From Campylobacterales bacterium (lineage in GTDB: Bacteria > Campylobacterota > Campylobacteria > Campylobacterales > JALSKU01): a stretch of DNA of 46,689 nt. Positions within the stretch are counted from its first letter, which is position 1. Every line of letters starts with the position of its first letter. This document shows, one piece after another, positions 25,060 through 34,307 of this stretch. The notes below the pieces were generated by a model, which saw only the letters and a program-made list of their open reading frames with translations, was not told the DNA's origin and made no database searches. The stretch covers positions 1-46,689 of the forward strand of contig JALVXV010000116.1 of the NCBI GenBank assembly GCA_027038235.1. The letters are read 5' to 3'. The position numbers and the translations under genes were made by a program.

Positions 25060-25974
25060 ATGGAAAAAGCAAAATATATATGGATGGATAGAGAGCTTAT
25101 CCCTTGGGATAAGGCAAATGTTCATATACTTACTCATACACTCCACTATGGAAATGGGGTATTTGAAGGAACTAGAGCATATCAGACAGAAGATGGATTG
25201 GCGATATTTAGGTTGCAAGATCATACAAAAAGACTTTTAAACTCTGCAAAAATCACCATGATAGAGCCTCCATACACTCAAAAGGAGCTTGAGGATGCTC
25301 AAATTGAACTACTTAGAGCAAATGATTTTAAATCAAATGTTTATTTGAGACCTTTAATTTATCTTGGATATGGAGTGATGGGACTTTATCACATCAATGC
25401 TCCTGTCAATGTAGCTATTGCCGCTTGGGAGTGGGGTAGCTATCTTGGAGATGAGGGGCTTGAAAATGGCATAAGAGTAAAGATAAGCTCTTTTGCAAGA
25501 AACTCAGTCAAATCAACAATGGGTAAAGCAAAAGCAGTAGCAAACTATCTAAACTCTCAAATGGCAAAATTTGAGGCGATTGATTGTGGATATGAAGAGG
25601 CACTTTTATTAGATGATGAGGGATTTATTGCTGAAGGTAGCGGAGAGTGCTTTTTTATAGTTAAAGATGGTGTGCTTATAACTCCACCAAATGATAACTC
25701 ACTTGAATCTATAACCCAAGATACCGTCTTAAAACTTGCACAAGACTTTGATATACCAATTCAAAGAAGAAGAATTACTAGAGATGAAGTTTTTGTAGCA
25801 GATGAGGCCTTTTTTACAGGAACTGCAGCAGAGCTTACACCAGTAAAAGAGGTAGATGCTAGAGTTATAGGCAATGGTAAAAGAGGAGAGATAACAAAAA
25901 AATTACAAGATGCATACTTTGATGTAGTCTATGGAAGAGATGAAAAATATAGATATATGCTAACATATATATAA
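25060..25974 (+). CDS. ilvE: Branched-chain amino acid aminotransferase
   Basis: IlvE (304 residues) is a fold-type IV PLP enzyme that performs the last step of leucine, isoleucine and valine synthesis. HTLHYGNGVFEGTRAY, the PLP-binding Lys158 in GKAKAVANYLNS, the EALLLDDEGFIAEGSGE stretch and the ending FFTGTAAELTPV are standard. Upstream is GAGG at about eight bases. A GCTGAGA array begins at its stop codon, and an SPFH protein follows. Confidence 0.96.
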   Translation: MEKAKYIWMDRELIPWDKANVHILTHTLHYGNGVFEGTRAYQTEDGLAIFRLQDHTKRLLNSAKITMIEPPYTQKELEDAQIELLRANDFKSNVYLRPLIYLGYGVMGLYHINAPVNVAIAAWEWGSYLGDEGLENGIRVKISSFARNSVKSTMGKAKAVANYLNSQMAKFEAIDCGYEEALLLDDEGFIAEGSGECFFIVKDGVLITPPNDNSLESITQDTVLKLAQDFDIPIQRRRITRDEVFVADEAFFTGTAAELTPVKEVDARVIGNGKRGEITKKLQDAYFDVVYGRDEKYRYMLTYI

Positions 25975-25994
25975 GCTGAGAGCTGAGAGCTTTA
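25972..25994. repeat. Heptamer array GCTGAGA
   Basis: Two GCTGAGA units and GCTTTA follow immediately on the ilvE TAA. It is a variant of the GCTCTAA family. Confidence 0.65.
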
Positions 25995-26014
25995 AACAAT
26001 TATAAAGGAAATAG

Positions 26015-27088
26015 ATGCCAGCAGATTTAAATGATTATTTCAATAAAAATAATAAAAAAAGGGGTGATAATAACTCCTCAAATAGTGATTTTGAACCACC
26101 ACAATTTTTTAAGGATTTAGGGAAAAAGGCAGGAGTTTTATATCTTCTTATAATTGTCATAGGGCTTCTTATCATAGCAAAACCATTTGTGGTGATAAAC
26201 TCTGGTGAAGTGGGCATAAAAGCAACTGCAGGAAAATATGACCCAAAGGCTTTATCGCCAGGACTTCATTTTTTTATCCCATTTATTCAAGATGTTTTTG
26301 TAGTAGATACAAGAGTGCGAATCATAAACTATACAAACAATGAAGATCTATCTATCAAGGCTCCAAACTCTGGTATAAAGTATAAAAGTGCTATCTCTGT
26401 TTTGGATGCAAGAGGACTTCCTGTATCTATAGAGTTGACTGTACAATATAAATTAAAAGCTAAGAGTGCACCTCAAACGATAGCAACTTGGGGACTTTCA
26501 TGGGAGGATAAGATAATCAATCCTGTAGTAAGAGATGTTACAAGAAATATAGTGGGAAAATATACCGCTGAAGAGCTACCTGTTAAAAGAAATGAGATTG
26601 CATCTCAAATAACAAGCAATATAAAAGAGAGGATAGATGCCCAGCCTGGTCAACCTGTGGAACTACTTGCTGTTCAACTTAGAAAGATAGTACTTCCTCA
26701 AAAGATAAAAGATCAAATTTTAAGGGTACAAATAGCAAAACAACAAGCCCAACAAGCAAGATATGAGGTAGAAAAGGCAAAACAAATTGCTCAAAAAAAT
26801 GCAGCTTTAGCCCAAGGTGATGCAAATGCTAGGAAGATAAGAGCTAAAGGTCAAGCTGATGCGGTAAAGATAGAGGCTGATGCAAATGCTTATGCCAACA
26901 AAGAGTTAGGTAAGAGTGTTACTCCAAATCTTTTAAGGTTAAGACAGCTTGATGTTCAAGGTAAGTTTAATGAGGCTTTAAAGACAAATAAAGATGCTAA
27001 GATATTTTTAACTCCTGGTGGAGTAGTGCCAAATATCTGGCTAGATAGCAAGGATAAAGAGAGGTCAATATCAGTTGGAAATAGGTAA
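26015..27088 (+). CDS. SPFH/prohibitin-family membrane protein
   Basis: This 357-residue protein belongs to the SPFH (stomatin/prohibitin/HflC) family. A polar Asn-rich N-terminus (1-35) precedes one membrane segment (about 39-60), then the SPFH domain (about 65-240, with VNSGEVGIKA-like INSGEVGIKATAG and PGLHFFIPFIQDV), then an Ala/Lys/Glu coiled coil (about 240-310) with the prohibitin-like repeat AKQIAQKNAALAQGDANA. Such proteins form large rings or microdomains that modulate membrane proteases. It is co-directional with hisIE and two DUF2393 genes; the link to histidine synthesis is probably only positional. Confidence 0.88.
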   Translation: MPADLNDYFNKNNKKRGDNNSSNSDFEPPQFFKDLGKKAGVLYLLIIVIGLLIIAKPFVVINSGEVGIKATAGKYDPKALSPGLHFFIPFIQDVFVVDTRVRIINYTNNEDLSIKAPNSGIKYKSAISVLDARGLPVSIELTVQYKLKAKSAPQTIATWGLSWEDKIINPVVRDVTRNIVGKYTAEELPVKRNEIASQITSNIKERIDAQPGQPVELLAVQLRKIVLPQKIKDQILRVQIAKQQAQQARYEVEKAKQIAQKNAALAQGDANARKIRAKGQADAVKIEADANAYANKELGKSVTPNLLRLRQLDVQGKFNEALKTNKDAKIFLTPGGVVPNIWLDSKDKERSISVGNR

Positions 27089-27773
27089 AATAGAAGAGAT
27101 AGCAAGTAGAGTTGACTGGGATAAATCCCCTCTCATCCCTGCTATCGTTCAAGATGCTAAAACAAAGAAGGTTTTGATGTTAGCCTTTATGGATAGAGTT
27201 GCACTAAAGCTTACACTCTCTACTAAGATAGCCCACTACTTTAGCAGAAGTAAACAAAGAATCTGGAAAAAGGGTGAAACAAGCGGCAACATTCAAAAGG
27301 TAGAGGATATCTTTATAGATTGTGATAATGATACTATTTTGCTTTTAGTTGAACAAGTTGGAGGTGTGGCTTGTCATACTGGAAGGGAGAGTTGCTTTTT
27401 TACAAAACTTGAAAGTAGTGAAATTATCTCTAAGATAGATAGGAGTGCTACACAAAATTATAGTCTTATAGATAAATTATATCATACTATACAAGAGAGA
27501 AAAAGTAGCAGTCCTGATAAATCATATACTGCATCTTTGTATAAAAAGGGTGAAAATACAATACTTAAGAAGGTGATTGAAGAGTCTGGAGAGTTTTGTT
27601 TTGCTATAAAAGATAAAGATAGCAGTAGTATCATCTATGAAGCAGCTGATTTAACTTATCATGTGTTAGTTGCTCTAGCTTATAAAAATATTGACCCTGA
27701 GAGAGTTAAAAATGAGCTTAAAAGTAGATTTTCTCAAAGTGGCATAGAAGAGAAGAAGAGTAGAGCAAAGTAG
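27075..27773 (+). CDS. hisIE: Bifunctional phosphoribosyl-AMP cyclohydrolase / phosphoribosyl-ATP pyrophosphatase
   Basis: HisIE (232 residues) carries out steps two and three of histidine synthesis. HisI (about 10-125) has PAIVQDAKTKKVLMLAFMD, the FSRSKQRIWKKGE segment, and zinc ligands in IFIDCDND and VACHTGRESCFF; HisE (about 140-225) has LIDKLYHTIQERK and VIEESGEFCFAIKDKDS then EAADLTYHVLVAL. The start is a TTG at 27075, overlapping the SPFH stop, with AGAGG about ten bases upstream; nothing better is seen downstream. Confidence 0.95.
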   Translation: MEIGKIEEIASRVDWDKSPLIPAIVQDAKTKKVLMLAFMDRVALKLTLSTKIAHYFSRSKQRIWKKGETSGNIQKVEDIFIDCDNDTILLLVEQVGGVACHTGRESCFFTKLESSEIISKIDRSATQNYSLIDKLYHTIQERKSSSPDKSYTASLYKKGENTILKKVIEESGEFCFAIKDKDSSSIIYEAADLTYHVLVALAYKNIDPERVKNELKSRFSQSGIEEKKSRAK

Positions 27774-27779
27774 GTAGAT

Positions 27780-28295
27780 TTGGAGTTTTTAAGGCTATAC
27801 TTTAAGCATCTTAGCTACTATGATTATATTGGACTTGGTGTAATAGGTATACTCTTTTTACTCCTTTTTATCCTATCTCTTATGCTTTTGTTTAAAAGGC
27901 CTCTTTTAGGATCTATTTTAACTATTTTATCTTTTTTAGTACTACCCTTTGGAGTTTATGGTGTTAAGATGCTTTTAGATAAGAGCATAAGAAAGAGTGC
28001 AATTCAAATTATAAAATTAAAACCATTACACTACTCCAAATCACTCCTTATAGAGGCTAAGATAAAAAATCTTTCAAGGATTGATTTTAAAACATGCTTA
28101 GTTCGTTTAGAAATTGTTAAAAAAAGCAACTTAAAGCTTAAAAATTTTTTATATAGATTAAAACCATTAAAAATCAAGTCGATATATTTAAACAAAACAA
28201 TTAAGAGAGGAAGTGTTTATACTCTTAAAAAGATTTTAGATAACATAGTCTATTTAGAAGATAGTAATATATCAGCAAAGATCAACTGTTACTAA
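27780..28295 (+). CDS. DUF2393-like membrane protein
   Basis: A 171-residue protein with two membrane segments (about 17-38 and 43-62) and a lysine-rich extracytoplasmic C-terminal beta domain (about 75-171, LLIEAKIKNLSRIDF). The architecture fits the DUF2393 family I associate with Campylobacterota; function is unknown. It starts with TTG at 27780 and is followed nine bases later by a second protein of the same plan. Confidence 0.65.
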   Translation: MEFLRLYFKHLSYYDYIGLGVIGILFLLLFILSLMLLFKRPLLGSILTILSFLVLPFGVYGVKMLLDKSIRKSAIQIIKLKPLHYSKSLLIEAKIKNLSRIDFKTCLVRLEIVKKSNLKLKNFLYRLKPLKIKSIYLNKTIKRGSVYTLKKILDNIVYLEDSNISAKINCY

Positions 28296-28304
28296 AGGAT
28301 AAAG

Positions 28305-28844
28305 ATGACCTATTTTACCATACTACATTGGATAACACTATTAATTTTTTTACTACTATTTGTATTACTTGTTATTATCTCAAAAAAAGAGAGCAATCCA
28401 AAAATATTTTGGTCAATGGTTTTCTCCTCTTTTTTAGTAACTAGTATGCTTGCAATTTTCTCTATGTTTGTACTAGATAAATATACAAAAAAGGGTAAAC
28501 TTATCAATATAACTCACAAAAGAGTACTTTTAAATGAGACTATTGTCTTTTTTGGTCAAGTTCAAAATATTGGAAGATTTAAGATAGGCAGATGTAAACT
28601 CGAAGTAAAAATTGCAAATAATGCACTCAATTTAAATAATATAACCGGCAAAACTTTTTATGCTCCTCGCTCTGGTCTTGGTTCACTCTTTACAAATAAA
28701 AAAGAGAGGCCATCTACAGTTGTTGAGGATTTTGTTATAGCAAAAGATTTAAATCCAGGTGAAGTTAGAAACTTTAGTGCAACTATGCCATACCCTCCAT
28801 ATTTTCAAAAAGCAGACATAAGATATAAGCTTTATTGCCATTGA
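28305..28844 (+). CDS. DUF2393 membrane protein, paralogue of preceding gene
   Basis: A 179-residue protein with two N-terminal membrane segments (about 7-26 and 36-55) and a beta-type domain containing TIVFFGQVQNIGRFKIGRC and SATMPYPPYF. It resembles the preceding protein in length, membrane layout and the position of the beta domain, so the two probably act as a pair or arose by duplication. An AAAGG site precedes the ATG. A GATTAGT array starts at its TGA stop. Confidence 0.75.
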   Translation: MTYFTILHWITLLIFLLLFVLLVIISKKESNPKIFWSMVFSSFLVTSMLAIFSMFVLDKYTKKGKLINITHKRVLLNETIVFFGQVQNIGRFKIGRCKLEVKIANNALNLNNITGKTFYAPRSGLGSLFTNKKERPSTVVEDFVIAKDLNPGEVRNFSATMPYPPYFQKADIRYKLYCH

Positions 28845-28863
28845 TTAGTGATTAGTGATTGGT
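28842..28863. repeat. Heptamer array GATTAGT
   Basis: Two GATTAGT units and GATTGG start inside the TGA stop of the DUF2393 gene and lie between convergent DUF2393 and purF genes. Confidence 0.7.
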
Positions 28864-28886
28864 AAACTTATCTTAGCCTTAAATCC

Positions 28887-30230
28887 TTACTCAATAAAAT
28901 AATTCCCATCAAAACTTACCAATGAGTAGTTTCTATCATACCCTATAGCTTCCTTGAGTGCCTCAATACTTAAAAAAGTAAGACTGTCTGCTCCCATGTA
29001 GTCTCTTATTTCATCTTTTGTCTTATTTGCACTCATAAGCTCTTTAAAACTTGGTGTATCTATACCATACTTACAAGGATATTTTATCTCTGGAGCTGCT
29101 ATCATCATATGAACCTCTTTTGCTCCTGACTCTCTTAACATCTTTACTATCTGTTTAGAGGTAGTTCCTCTTACTAAAGAGTCATCTAAAACAATCACTC
29201 TTTTGCCATCTATCTTCTCTTTTATTGGTGATAGTTTTAATTTTACTTTCATATCTCTAAGCTCTTGAGTAGGCTCAATAAAAGTTCTTCCTACATAGTG
29301 ATTTCTTACAATTGCTAATTCAAAAGGAATACCACTTTTTTTAGAGTACCCTAAGGCTGCAGCTACTCCACTATCTGGAACTGGCACAACCATATCTGCC
29401 TCTATATGTGCTGCCTCATTTGCTAAAGCCCACCCAATTCTACCTCTTACTTTATAGACACTTTTTCTATCTATCACACTATCTGGTCTAGCAAAATAGA
29501 TATACTCAAATGCACAAGGTCTATAATCACTCTTATATAGCTGAATAGATTCCATCTTGTTAGGCAACTCTTTATCAAATATAAGCATTTCACCCGGTCT
29601 TATATCTCGTATAAACTTTGCCTTTACAAGATCAAATGCACAAGTTTCACTTGCTACTATATATCCACCATTTTCAAGCTTTCCAAGAGATAGCGGTCTT
29701 ACTCCATATCTATCTCTTATGACAAACATTTTACTCCTACTTTGGATAATAAAGCAGTATGCACCCTTTATCTTATCTAGTGCCTCAATAATTCTATCTT
29801 TTAAATGCTCCTTTTGACTTCTTGCTATCAAATGGACAACATTTTCTGTATCCATAGAAGTTGCAAATATAGCTCCCTCTTTTATAAGCTCTTTTCGTAC
29901 CTCATTTTTATTTATTAAGTTTCCGTTGTGCACTATTGATATTTCACCCAAAGAGTATCTAGCAAAAATGGGCTGTGCATCTAGTATGGAGTCATGACCA
30001 GCAGTAGAGTATCTATTATGACCTATTGCCATATCGCCTCTTAGTATATCCAATGAGTTATCATCAAATACTTCAGTTACTAAACCTCTACTCTTTATAG
30101 TTTTTATATGCTCTCCATCACTAGCACTTATGCCAGTAGCTTCTTGCCCTCTATGCTGCATAGCAAAAAGGGCATAGTAAGCTATTTTGGAGGCATTTTC
30201 ATCACCATACACTCCTACTACTGCACACAT
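28887..30230 (-). CDS. purF: Amidophosphoribosyltransferase
   Basis: PurF (447 residues) starts purine synthesis by moving the glutamine amide to PRPP. After Met removal, Cys2 is the Ntn nucleophile (MCAVVGVYG); GHNRYSTAG, NGNLINK and the PRPP loop VIVLDDSLVRGTTSKQ are intact. It is three bases after dapB; the operon runs trxA-trx-like-trxB-dapB-purF. Confidence 0.97.
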   Translation of the reverse strand: MCAVVGVYGDENASKIAYYALFAMQHRGQEATGISASDGEHIKTIKSRGLVTEVFDDNSLDILRGDMAIGHNRYSTAGHDSILDAQPIFARYSLGEISIVHNGNLINKNEVRKELIKEGAIFATSMDTENVVHLIARSQKEHLKDRIIEALDKIKGAYCFIIQSRSKMFVIRDRYGVRPLSLGKLENGGYIVASETCAFDLVKAKFIRDIRPGEMLIFDKELPNKMESIQLYKSDYRPCAFEYIYFARPDSVIDRKSVYKVRGRIGWALANEAAHIEADMVVPVPDSGVAAALGYSKKSGIPFELAIVRNHYVGRTFIEPTQELRDMKVKLKLSPIKEKIDGKRVIVLDDSLVRGTTSKQIVKMLRESGAKEVHMMIAAPEIKYPCKYGIDTPSFKELMSANKTKDEIRDYMGADSLTFLSIEALKEAIGYDRNYSLVSFDGNYFIE

Positions 30231-30231
30231 C

Positions 30232-31002
30232 TTAAAGCCCTAAACAATCATTTATACTATATAGCTTTGGCTCTTTATCTTTTATCCATTTAGCAGCTCT
30301 TATGGCACCTTTTGCAAAAGTATCTCTACTAGTTGCTGTGTGGTTTAATTCAATAAACTCGCCATCATTATAAAATCCCACAGTATGTCGTCCTACTATA
30401 TCGCCCCCTCTTAATGCCATGATAGCTATCTCATCTTTATCTCTTTCACCTATATTGCCATTTCTACCACTTACTCTAACCTCATCAAGTATCAGCCCTC
30501 TAGCATTAGCTACACTTTCACCCAAAGTCAAAGCAGTTCCACTTGGAGCATCTTTTTTATATCTGTGGTGCATTTCAACTATCTCTACATCAAAATCACT
30601 AAGTGCCTCTGAGGCTAAGTATGCTAACTTATTAAGCACCGCAACACCCAAAGACATATTGGTTGAATAAAGCACAGGTGAGAGTTTGCTTAACTCCTTT
30701 ATAAGATTGTGCTGATGAGGATTTAATCCTGTTGTGCCTATAACAAGTGGTCTTTGTATCTCATTTATAGCACACTCTACTAACGACTGTGTTCCTGCTG
30801 GTAGAGTAAAGTCTATAACTACATCAGAATTTTCCAAAAGTGTTTTGGTATCATTTGTTACCAAAACTCCTTTTGGCACTTCAAAACTAAACTCCTCTAT
30901 CGCATGTAAAACCTCTATCTTAGCCTTTGTATCATTTTTTAAATTTTCTATCAAGAGTTTTCCAACCCTTCCGGTAGATCCGTGAATTCCTACTTTTATC
31001 AA
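30232..31002 (-). CDS. dapB: 4-hydroxy-tetrahydrodipicolinate reductase
   Basis: DapB (256 residues) reduces the dipicolinate precursor for lysine and meso-diaminopimelate. The dinucleotide motif is VGIHGSTGRVGKLL, VIDFTLPAGT is the HDFSxP region, and the catalytic segment is EMHHRYKKDAPSGTAL. It starts with TTG at 31000-31002 behind TTAGGAGAG, one base after trxB. Substrate context: the pathway supplies diaminopimelate to the wall machinery organised by MreB. Confidence 0.95.
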   Translation of the reverse strand: MIKVGIHGSTGRVGKLLIENLKNDTKAKIEVLHAIEEFSFEVPKGVLVTNDTKTLLENSDVVIDFTLPAGTQSLVECAINEIQRPLVIGTTGLNPHQHNLIKELSKLSPVLYSTNMSLGVAVLNKLAYLASEALSDFDVEIVEMHHRYKKDAPSGTALTLGESVANARGLILDEVRVSGRNGNIGERDKDEIAIMALRGGDIVGRHTVGFYNDGEFIELNHTATSRDTFAKGAIRAAKWIKDKEPKLYSINDCLGL

Positions 31003-31003
31003 T

Positions 31004-31945
31004 TTACTCTCCTAAAGAATCAACATAAGATATAGCTTTTATAGCAGCAGTTGCTCCATCACCTGCTGCACAGACTACCTGTTTTGGAGCCTCAATACGA
31101 ATATCACCTGCTGCAAATAGACCCTCAACTGATGTTCTCATGGAGAGATCTACTACAACCTCACCCCACTTATTTACATCACAAAGATATGATCCATCAC
31201 CCTGTTTTAAAACTGAATTATTTACATTCATTCCGACAAATACAAAAATCCCCGGAACTTTTATATCTCTTTCATTACCCTTTTTATCAGTAACTAAAAC
31301 ACCCTCAACTCCCATAGCATTACCATATACCTCTTTTACTACCGAGTTTAAAACAAGTTCAATATTTTCACTCTCTCTTACCCTTTTTATTGTTGCTGGA
31401 CTTGCTCTAAAAGCATCTCTTCTATGTATAAGATATACTTTTGAGCAAATTTTAGAAAGATATAAAGCCTCCTCCAAAGCTGTATCACCCCCTCCTAAAA
31501 CTGCTACCTCTTTATCTTTATAAAAAAATCCATCACAAGTAGCACAAGTACTTACACCTTTACCAAAAAATTCATCCTCACCCTTAAATCCAGCTCTTCT
31601 TGGAGTGCTTCCAGTGCAGACTATAACACTTTTAGCATCTACCTCTTCACCACCAGCTAAAAAGACTTTGAAACTTTTATCGCTATTTAAACTAACTCTT
31701 GTAACCTCTTTCATCTCATGCCTTAAGCCATACTTCATGCACTGTTCTGGCCAACTTTGCATAAGATCCATTCCTGAAATCTCCCCTGAAACTCCAGGAT
31801 AATTTTCTATCTCACTACTTTGAGTGATTTGACCTCCTGGCATACCCTTTTCAAACATCACCACATCTTTTAAACCACCTCTTGTGGCATAAAGTCCAGC
31901 AGTAAGACCAGCAGGTCCTCCACCAATAATTGCCAAATCTAACAT
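31004..31945 (-). CDS. trxB: Thioredoxin reductase
   Basis: TrxB (313 residues) passes electrons from NADPH through FAD to thioredoxin. FAD motif IIGGGPAGLTAGLYA, redox-active Cys134-Cys137 in CATCDG, NADPH motif VLGGGDTALEEAL and the final FAD site GLFAAGDI are complete. Together with trxA (32425-32742) it forms a full thioredoxin system, which would also feed the Bcp peroxidase elsewhere in the window. Confidence 0.97.
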   Translation of the reverse strand: MLDLAIIGGGPAGLTAGLYATRGGLKDVVMFEKGMPGGQITQSSEIENYPGVSGEISGMDLMQSWPEQCMKYGLRHEMKEVTRVSLNSDKSFKVFLAGGEEVDAKSVIVCTGSTPRRAGFKGEDEFFGKGVSTCATCDGFFYKDKEVAVLGGGDTALEEALYLSKICSKVYLIHRRDAFRASPATIKRVRESENIELVLNSVVKEVYGNAMGVEGVLVTDKKGNERDIKVPGIFVFVGMNVNNSVLKQGDGSYLCDVNKWGEVVVDLSMRTSVEGLFAAGDIRIEAPKQVVCAAGDGATAAIKAISYVDSLGE

Positions 31946-31966
31946 TTTTTATCCTTGCATCAATTT

Positions 31967-32422
31967 TTAATTTTTAATTGTCTCTATCATGCTATCTTGT
32001 TTGTATCTATTTTTTTTAACTCTTTTTATGATAAAAAGTGATGGTACTATATAGATATTAAATCTCTGTATAAAAGAGAGAAGTTGATTTATACCTGCTG
32101 TTAAATATATCACCCTTTTACTATTTTTAAATCTCTTTTGATATATATCTATGGCTAAAATTTTATATCTATTTTTTACTTTTTGTACTAAATTTTTAAG
32201 ATTGTCTTTATGGGAACTATATAAAATGACTACATATTTTTTCTCTTTGGGTTTGAATATATCTTTTTTTTCATAAAATATCCATTTGTCAAAATCGATA
32301 AATTTAAACTCTGCAAATTTATAGTTGAAGTATGCATATGCACTTGCTATCATTAATGCACCAAAAAATGATGCAAAGAGATAGTTAAGGGAGAAAAATT
32401 TTCTCCCTTTTTTTAAGCCCAT
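31967..32422 (-). CDS. Membrane-anchored thioredoxin-fold protein without CXXC
   Basis: A 151-residue protein with one N-terminal membrane segment (about 13-33) and a thioredoxin-like beta-alpha-beta layout: KKYVVILYSS, then ILAIDIYQKRF, and a cis-Pro-like IVPSLFII near the end. Where thioredoxins have CXXC it has SSHK, and there is no Cys at all, so it should not be a redox enzyme. It sits between trxA and trxB in the same operon. Its first codons hold a strong inverted repeat (32387-32409). A chaperone-like or partner-binding role is possible; I do not assign a function. Confidence 0.6.
   Translation of the reverse strand: MGLKKGRKFFSLNYLFASFFGALMIASAYAYFNYKFAEFKFIDFDKWIFYEKKDIFKPKEKKYVVILYSSHKDNLKNLVQKVKNRYKILAIDIYQKRFKNSKRVIYLTAGINQLLSFIQRFNIYIVPSLFIIKRVKKNRYKQDSMIETIKN
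32387..32409. other. Hairpin in codons about 5-12 of the thioredoxin-like gene
   Basis: GGGAGAAAA and TTTTCTCCC, extended by AAG/CTT, make a near-perfect palindrome at the start of the gene after trxA. On the plus strand it is followed by T8 like an intrinsic terminator, but no plus-strand gene precedes it; in the sense mRNA it could attenuate trxB-dapB-purF relative to trxA. Confidence 0.5.
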
Positions 32423-32424
32423 TT

Positions 32425-32742
32425 TTATAAAAGGGCATCCAATTTTTCAGCAATCACTTGCTTACCTGCTGCTCCTACCATTTGATCTACAAGATGACCA
32501 TCTTTAAAGAAAAGAATTGTAGGGATAGATCTAATTCCATACTGAATGGCAATATCTTGCTCTTCATCAGTATTTACCTTGCAAATCTTAGCCTTGCCAT
32601 CATAATCATTTGCCAACTCTTCGATAACTGGAGCTATCATTCTACAAGGTCCACACCATGGAGCCCAAAAATCAACCAAAGTTACACCCTCTTTTATAGT
32701 GTCGTTAAAATTAGATGCATTAAGTTCTAAATATTTTCCCAT
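32425..32742 (-). CDS. trxA: Thioredoxin
   Basis: TrxA (105 residues) is the general dithiol reductant. The active site is WCGPC at residues 29-33 (FWAPWCGPCRM), with cis-Pro in IRSIPTILFF. First gene of the trxA-purF operon; a TATAAT at 32792-32787 lies about 45 bases upstream and the ribosome site is AAGGAGAT. Confidence 0.97.
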   Translation of the reverse strand: MGKYLELNASNFNDTIKEGVTLVDFWAPWCGPCRMIAPVIEELANDYDGKAKICKVNTDEEQDIAIQYGIRSIPTILFFKDGHLVDQMVGAAGKQVIAEKLDALL

Positions 32743-32786
32743 TATAATCTCCTTAAATTTTAAGTGTTATTACACTTTGAAGTGAT

Positions 32787-32792
32787 ATTATA
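32787..32792 (-). promoter_or_regulatory. Putative -10 for the trxA operon
   Basis: Minus-strand AGTATAATAT at 32794-32785, in the divergent gap; a start near 32780 leaves a leader of about 38 bases. Confidence 0.55.
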
Positions 32793-32814
32793 CTATCTTT
32801 TCTTTAAAATCCGA

Positions 32815-32820
32815 TATAAT
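32815..32820 (+). promoter_or_regulatory. Putative -10 for the FliK-like gene
   Basis: GATATAAT with TATAAT at 32815-32820, 35 bases before the ATG. It looks like a housekeeping promoter; I see no sigma-54 or sigma-28 motif, unlike many flagellar genes of this phylum. Confidence 0.55.
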
Positions 32821-32855
32821 ATCAAAAGTCAGTTTGTAAGATAAGAGGGATTTTA

Positions 32856-34307
32856 ATGTTTATATCTGATATTTTATCTGCTAGTATAAAACCAAATTTG
32901 CAATCTATTGAAAAGAGTATCAATAAAATTTTGGGTGAAATAAAGAGCTTCAATCCAAAAACTTCTCCCCAAAAGATTGAGGACTTTTTTCAAAAAGTGG
33001 TAGAACAAGCAGATAAATCTTTAGGGCAAAATAGCACAAAAAATATCAAAGATTTGCAAAATATATTAAATGAACTAAAAGATTTAGATTTTTATAAAAG
33101 CGATCCCAAAGCACTAAATAATTTAAAAGAAAAATTATCAACTTTGATAAAAAATCAACCCTCTACTTCATCTTTGACAACTTCACATAAAAAGATTTTA
33201 CGAAATTTATACCACAAAGCAGCTACACTTATAGAACCTAAAAAAGAGAATCCAAAAATAAAAGAGTTTATACAAAATATAAAGACTATTTTAGAGGATG
33301 ATTTAGCTCAAAAAGATATATCACCTAAGCTAAAAGATCTTCAAAATAGTTTTAATAAGCTAAAAGAGAGTCTATTAGATTCAACTAACTTAAAAAGCTC
33401 TATATCAAATCCTATTGGCTCAAAAGAGAGTCTATCAAACATAGTAAACATAAAAGAGACTTTAAAAACAATGCAACAAGAGATAAGCTCTCTTTTTAGC
33501 TCTTCGCCCAAGATAAAAAAGGAGTATAAAGAGTTTGGTACTTTGATAAAAGATACGATTTCAAATATAAAAACAGGCAAAATAAAGCTTTTAAACCAAA
33601 GACAAATGATAAAAAATATAGGAAATATTACAAAAAATATAGACATTGTTTTAACTCGTCTGCCAAATGATAAAAAATTTGAACCCATAAAAGAGGAGTT
33701 GTCAAAATTTGTTAAAAATATAAATGAGATAGATTTAAAAGCCAATATAAAAAATAGTGGCACAATTTATGAATCAAAAATAGCTCAACAAATTGATGAT
33801 AAAACCCTATCTTCACAAGTAGCAAAAAATGATGCAAAAGGTATTTTGCTCTCTTTAAAAAGTGATGCTAATATCTTAAAAAACCCTACCTTGCAAAATG
33901 CTATAGATAATGCACTTTCACAAATAAATGCTATCCAAGCCAATGCTCTATTGGGACAAAATTTTGCCTCATATATTCCATTTGCTTGGGAGAGTTTAAA
34001 AGATGGACATTTTACCATCTCAAAATTAAAAAAAGAGGATGGCTTTAGTTGCAAAATAGAGCTTGATTTGGAAAATTATGATAAAGTTGATATACTTATG
34101 CTTTTTCATAAAGAGTTACTATCTATCAAGATAGATACAGAGAATCAAGAGTTTAAAAATCTACTACAAAAAGAGTATATAAATTTGCAAAACTCTTTAG
34201 ATAAGTTGGGTTTTCAAACAACTATATTTTTTGCAAAAAAGCAGCAAAAAGGCTACTTAGCTGGAGAAAATTTTAACAATACACTAGATATGGATATAAA
34301 AGCATGA
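32856..34307 (+). CDS. FliK-like protein adjacent to FlhX
   Basis: A 483-residue, Lys/Ser/Asn-rich, largely helical protein. The N-terminal 350 residues look low-complexity and coiled; the last about 100 (SWESLKDGHFTISKLKKEDG, then a beta-alpha segment LMLFHKELLSIKI and LQNSLDKLGFQTTIFF) fit the shape of a FliK-type C-terminal hook-length domain. It overlaps flhX by four bases. A flhX-partner of this kind is what I recall next to FlhX in Campylobacter. Function in export switching is an inference; the match is by pattern, not by sequence search. Confidence 0.55.
   Translation: MFISDILSASIKPNLQSIEKSINKILGEIKSFNPKTSPQKIEDFFQKVVEQADKSLGQNSTKNIKDLQNILNELKDLDFYKSDPKALNNLKEKLSTLIKNQPSTSSLTTSHKKILRNLYHKAATLIEPKKENPKIKEFIQNIKTILEDDLAQKDISPKLKDLQNSFNKLKESLLDSTNLKSSISNPIGSKESLSNIVNIKETLKTMQQEISSLFSSSPKIKKEYKEFGTLIKDTISNIKTGKIKLLNQRQMIKNIGNITKNIDIVLTRLPNDKKFEPIKEELSKFVKNINEIDLKANIKNSGTIYESKIAQQIDDKTLSSQVAKNDAKGILLSLKSDANILKNPTLQNAIDNALSQINAIQANALLGQNFASYIPFAWESLKDGHFTISKLKKEDGFSCKIELDLENYDKVDILMLFHKELLSIKIDTENQEFKNLLQKEYINLQNSLDKLGFQTTIFFAKKQQKGYLAGENFNNTLDMDIKA

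Noticed and set aside
33341..33763. 140-codon minus-strand ORF inside the FliK-like gene
   Set aside because: It is hydrophobic only because it is antisense to Lys/Asn-rich codons; no ribosome site.
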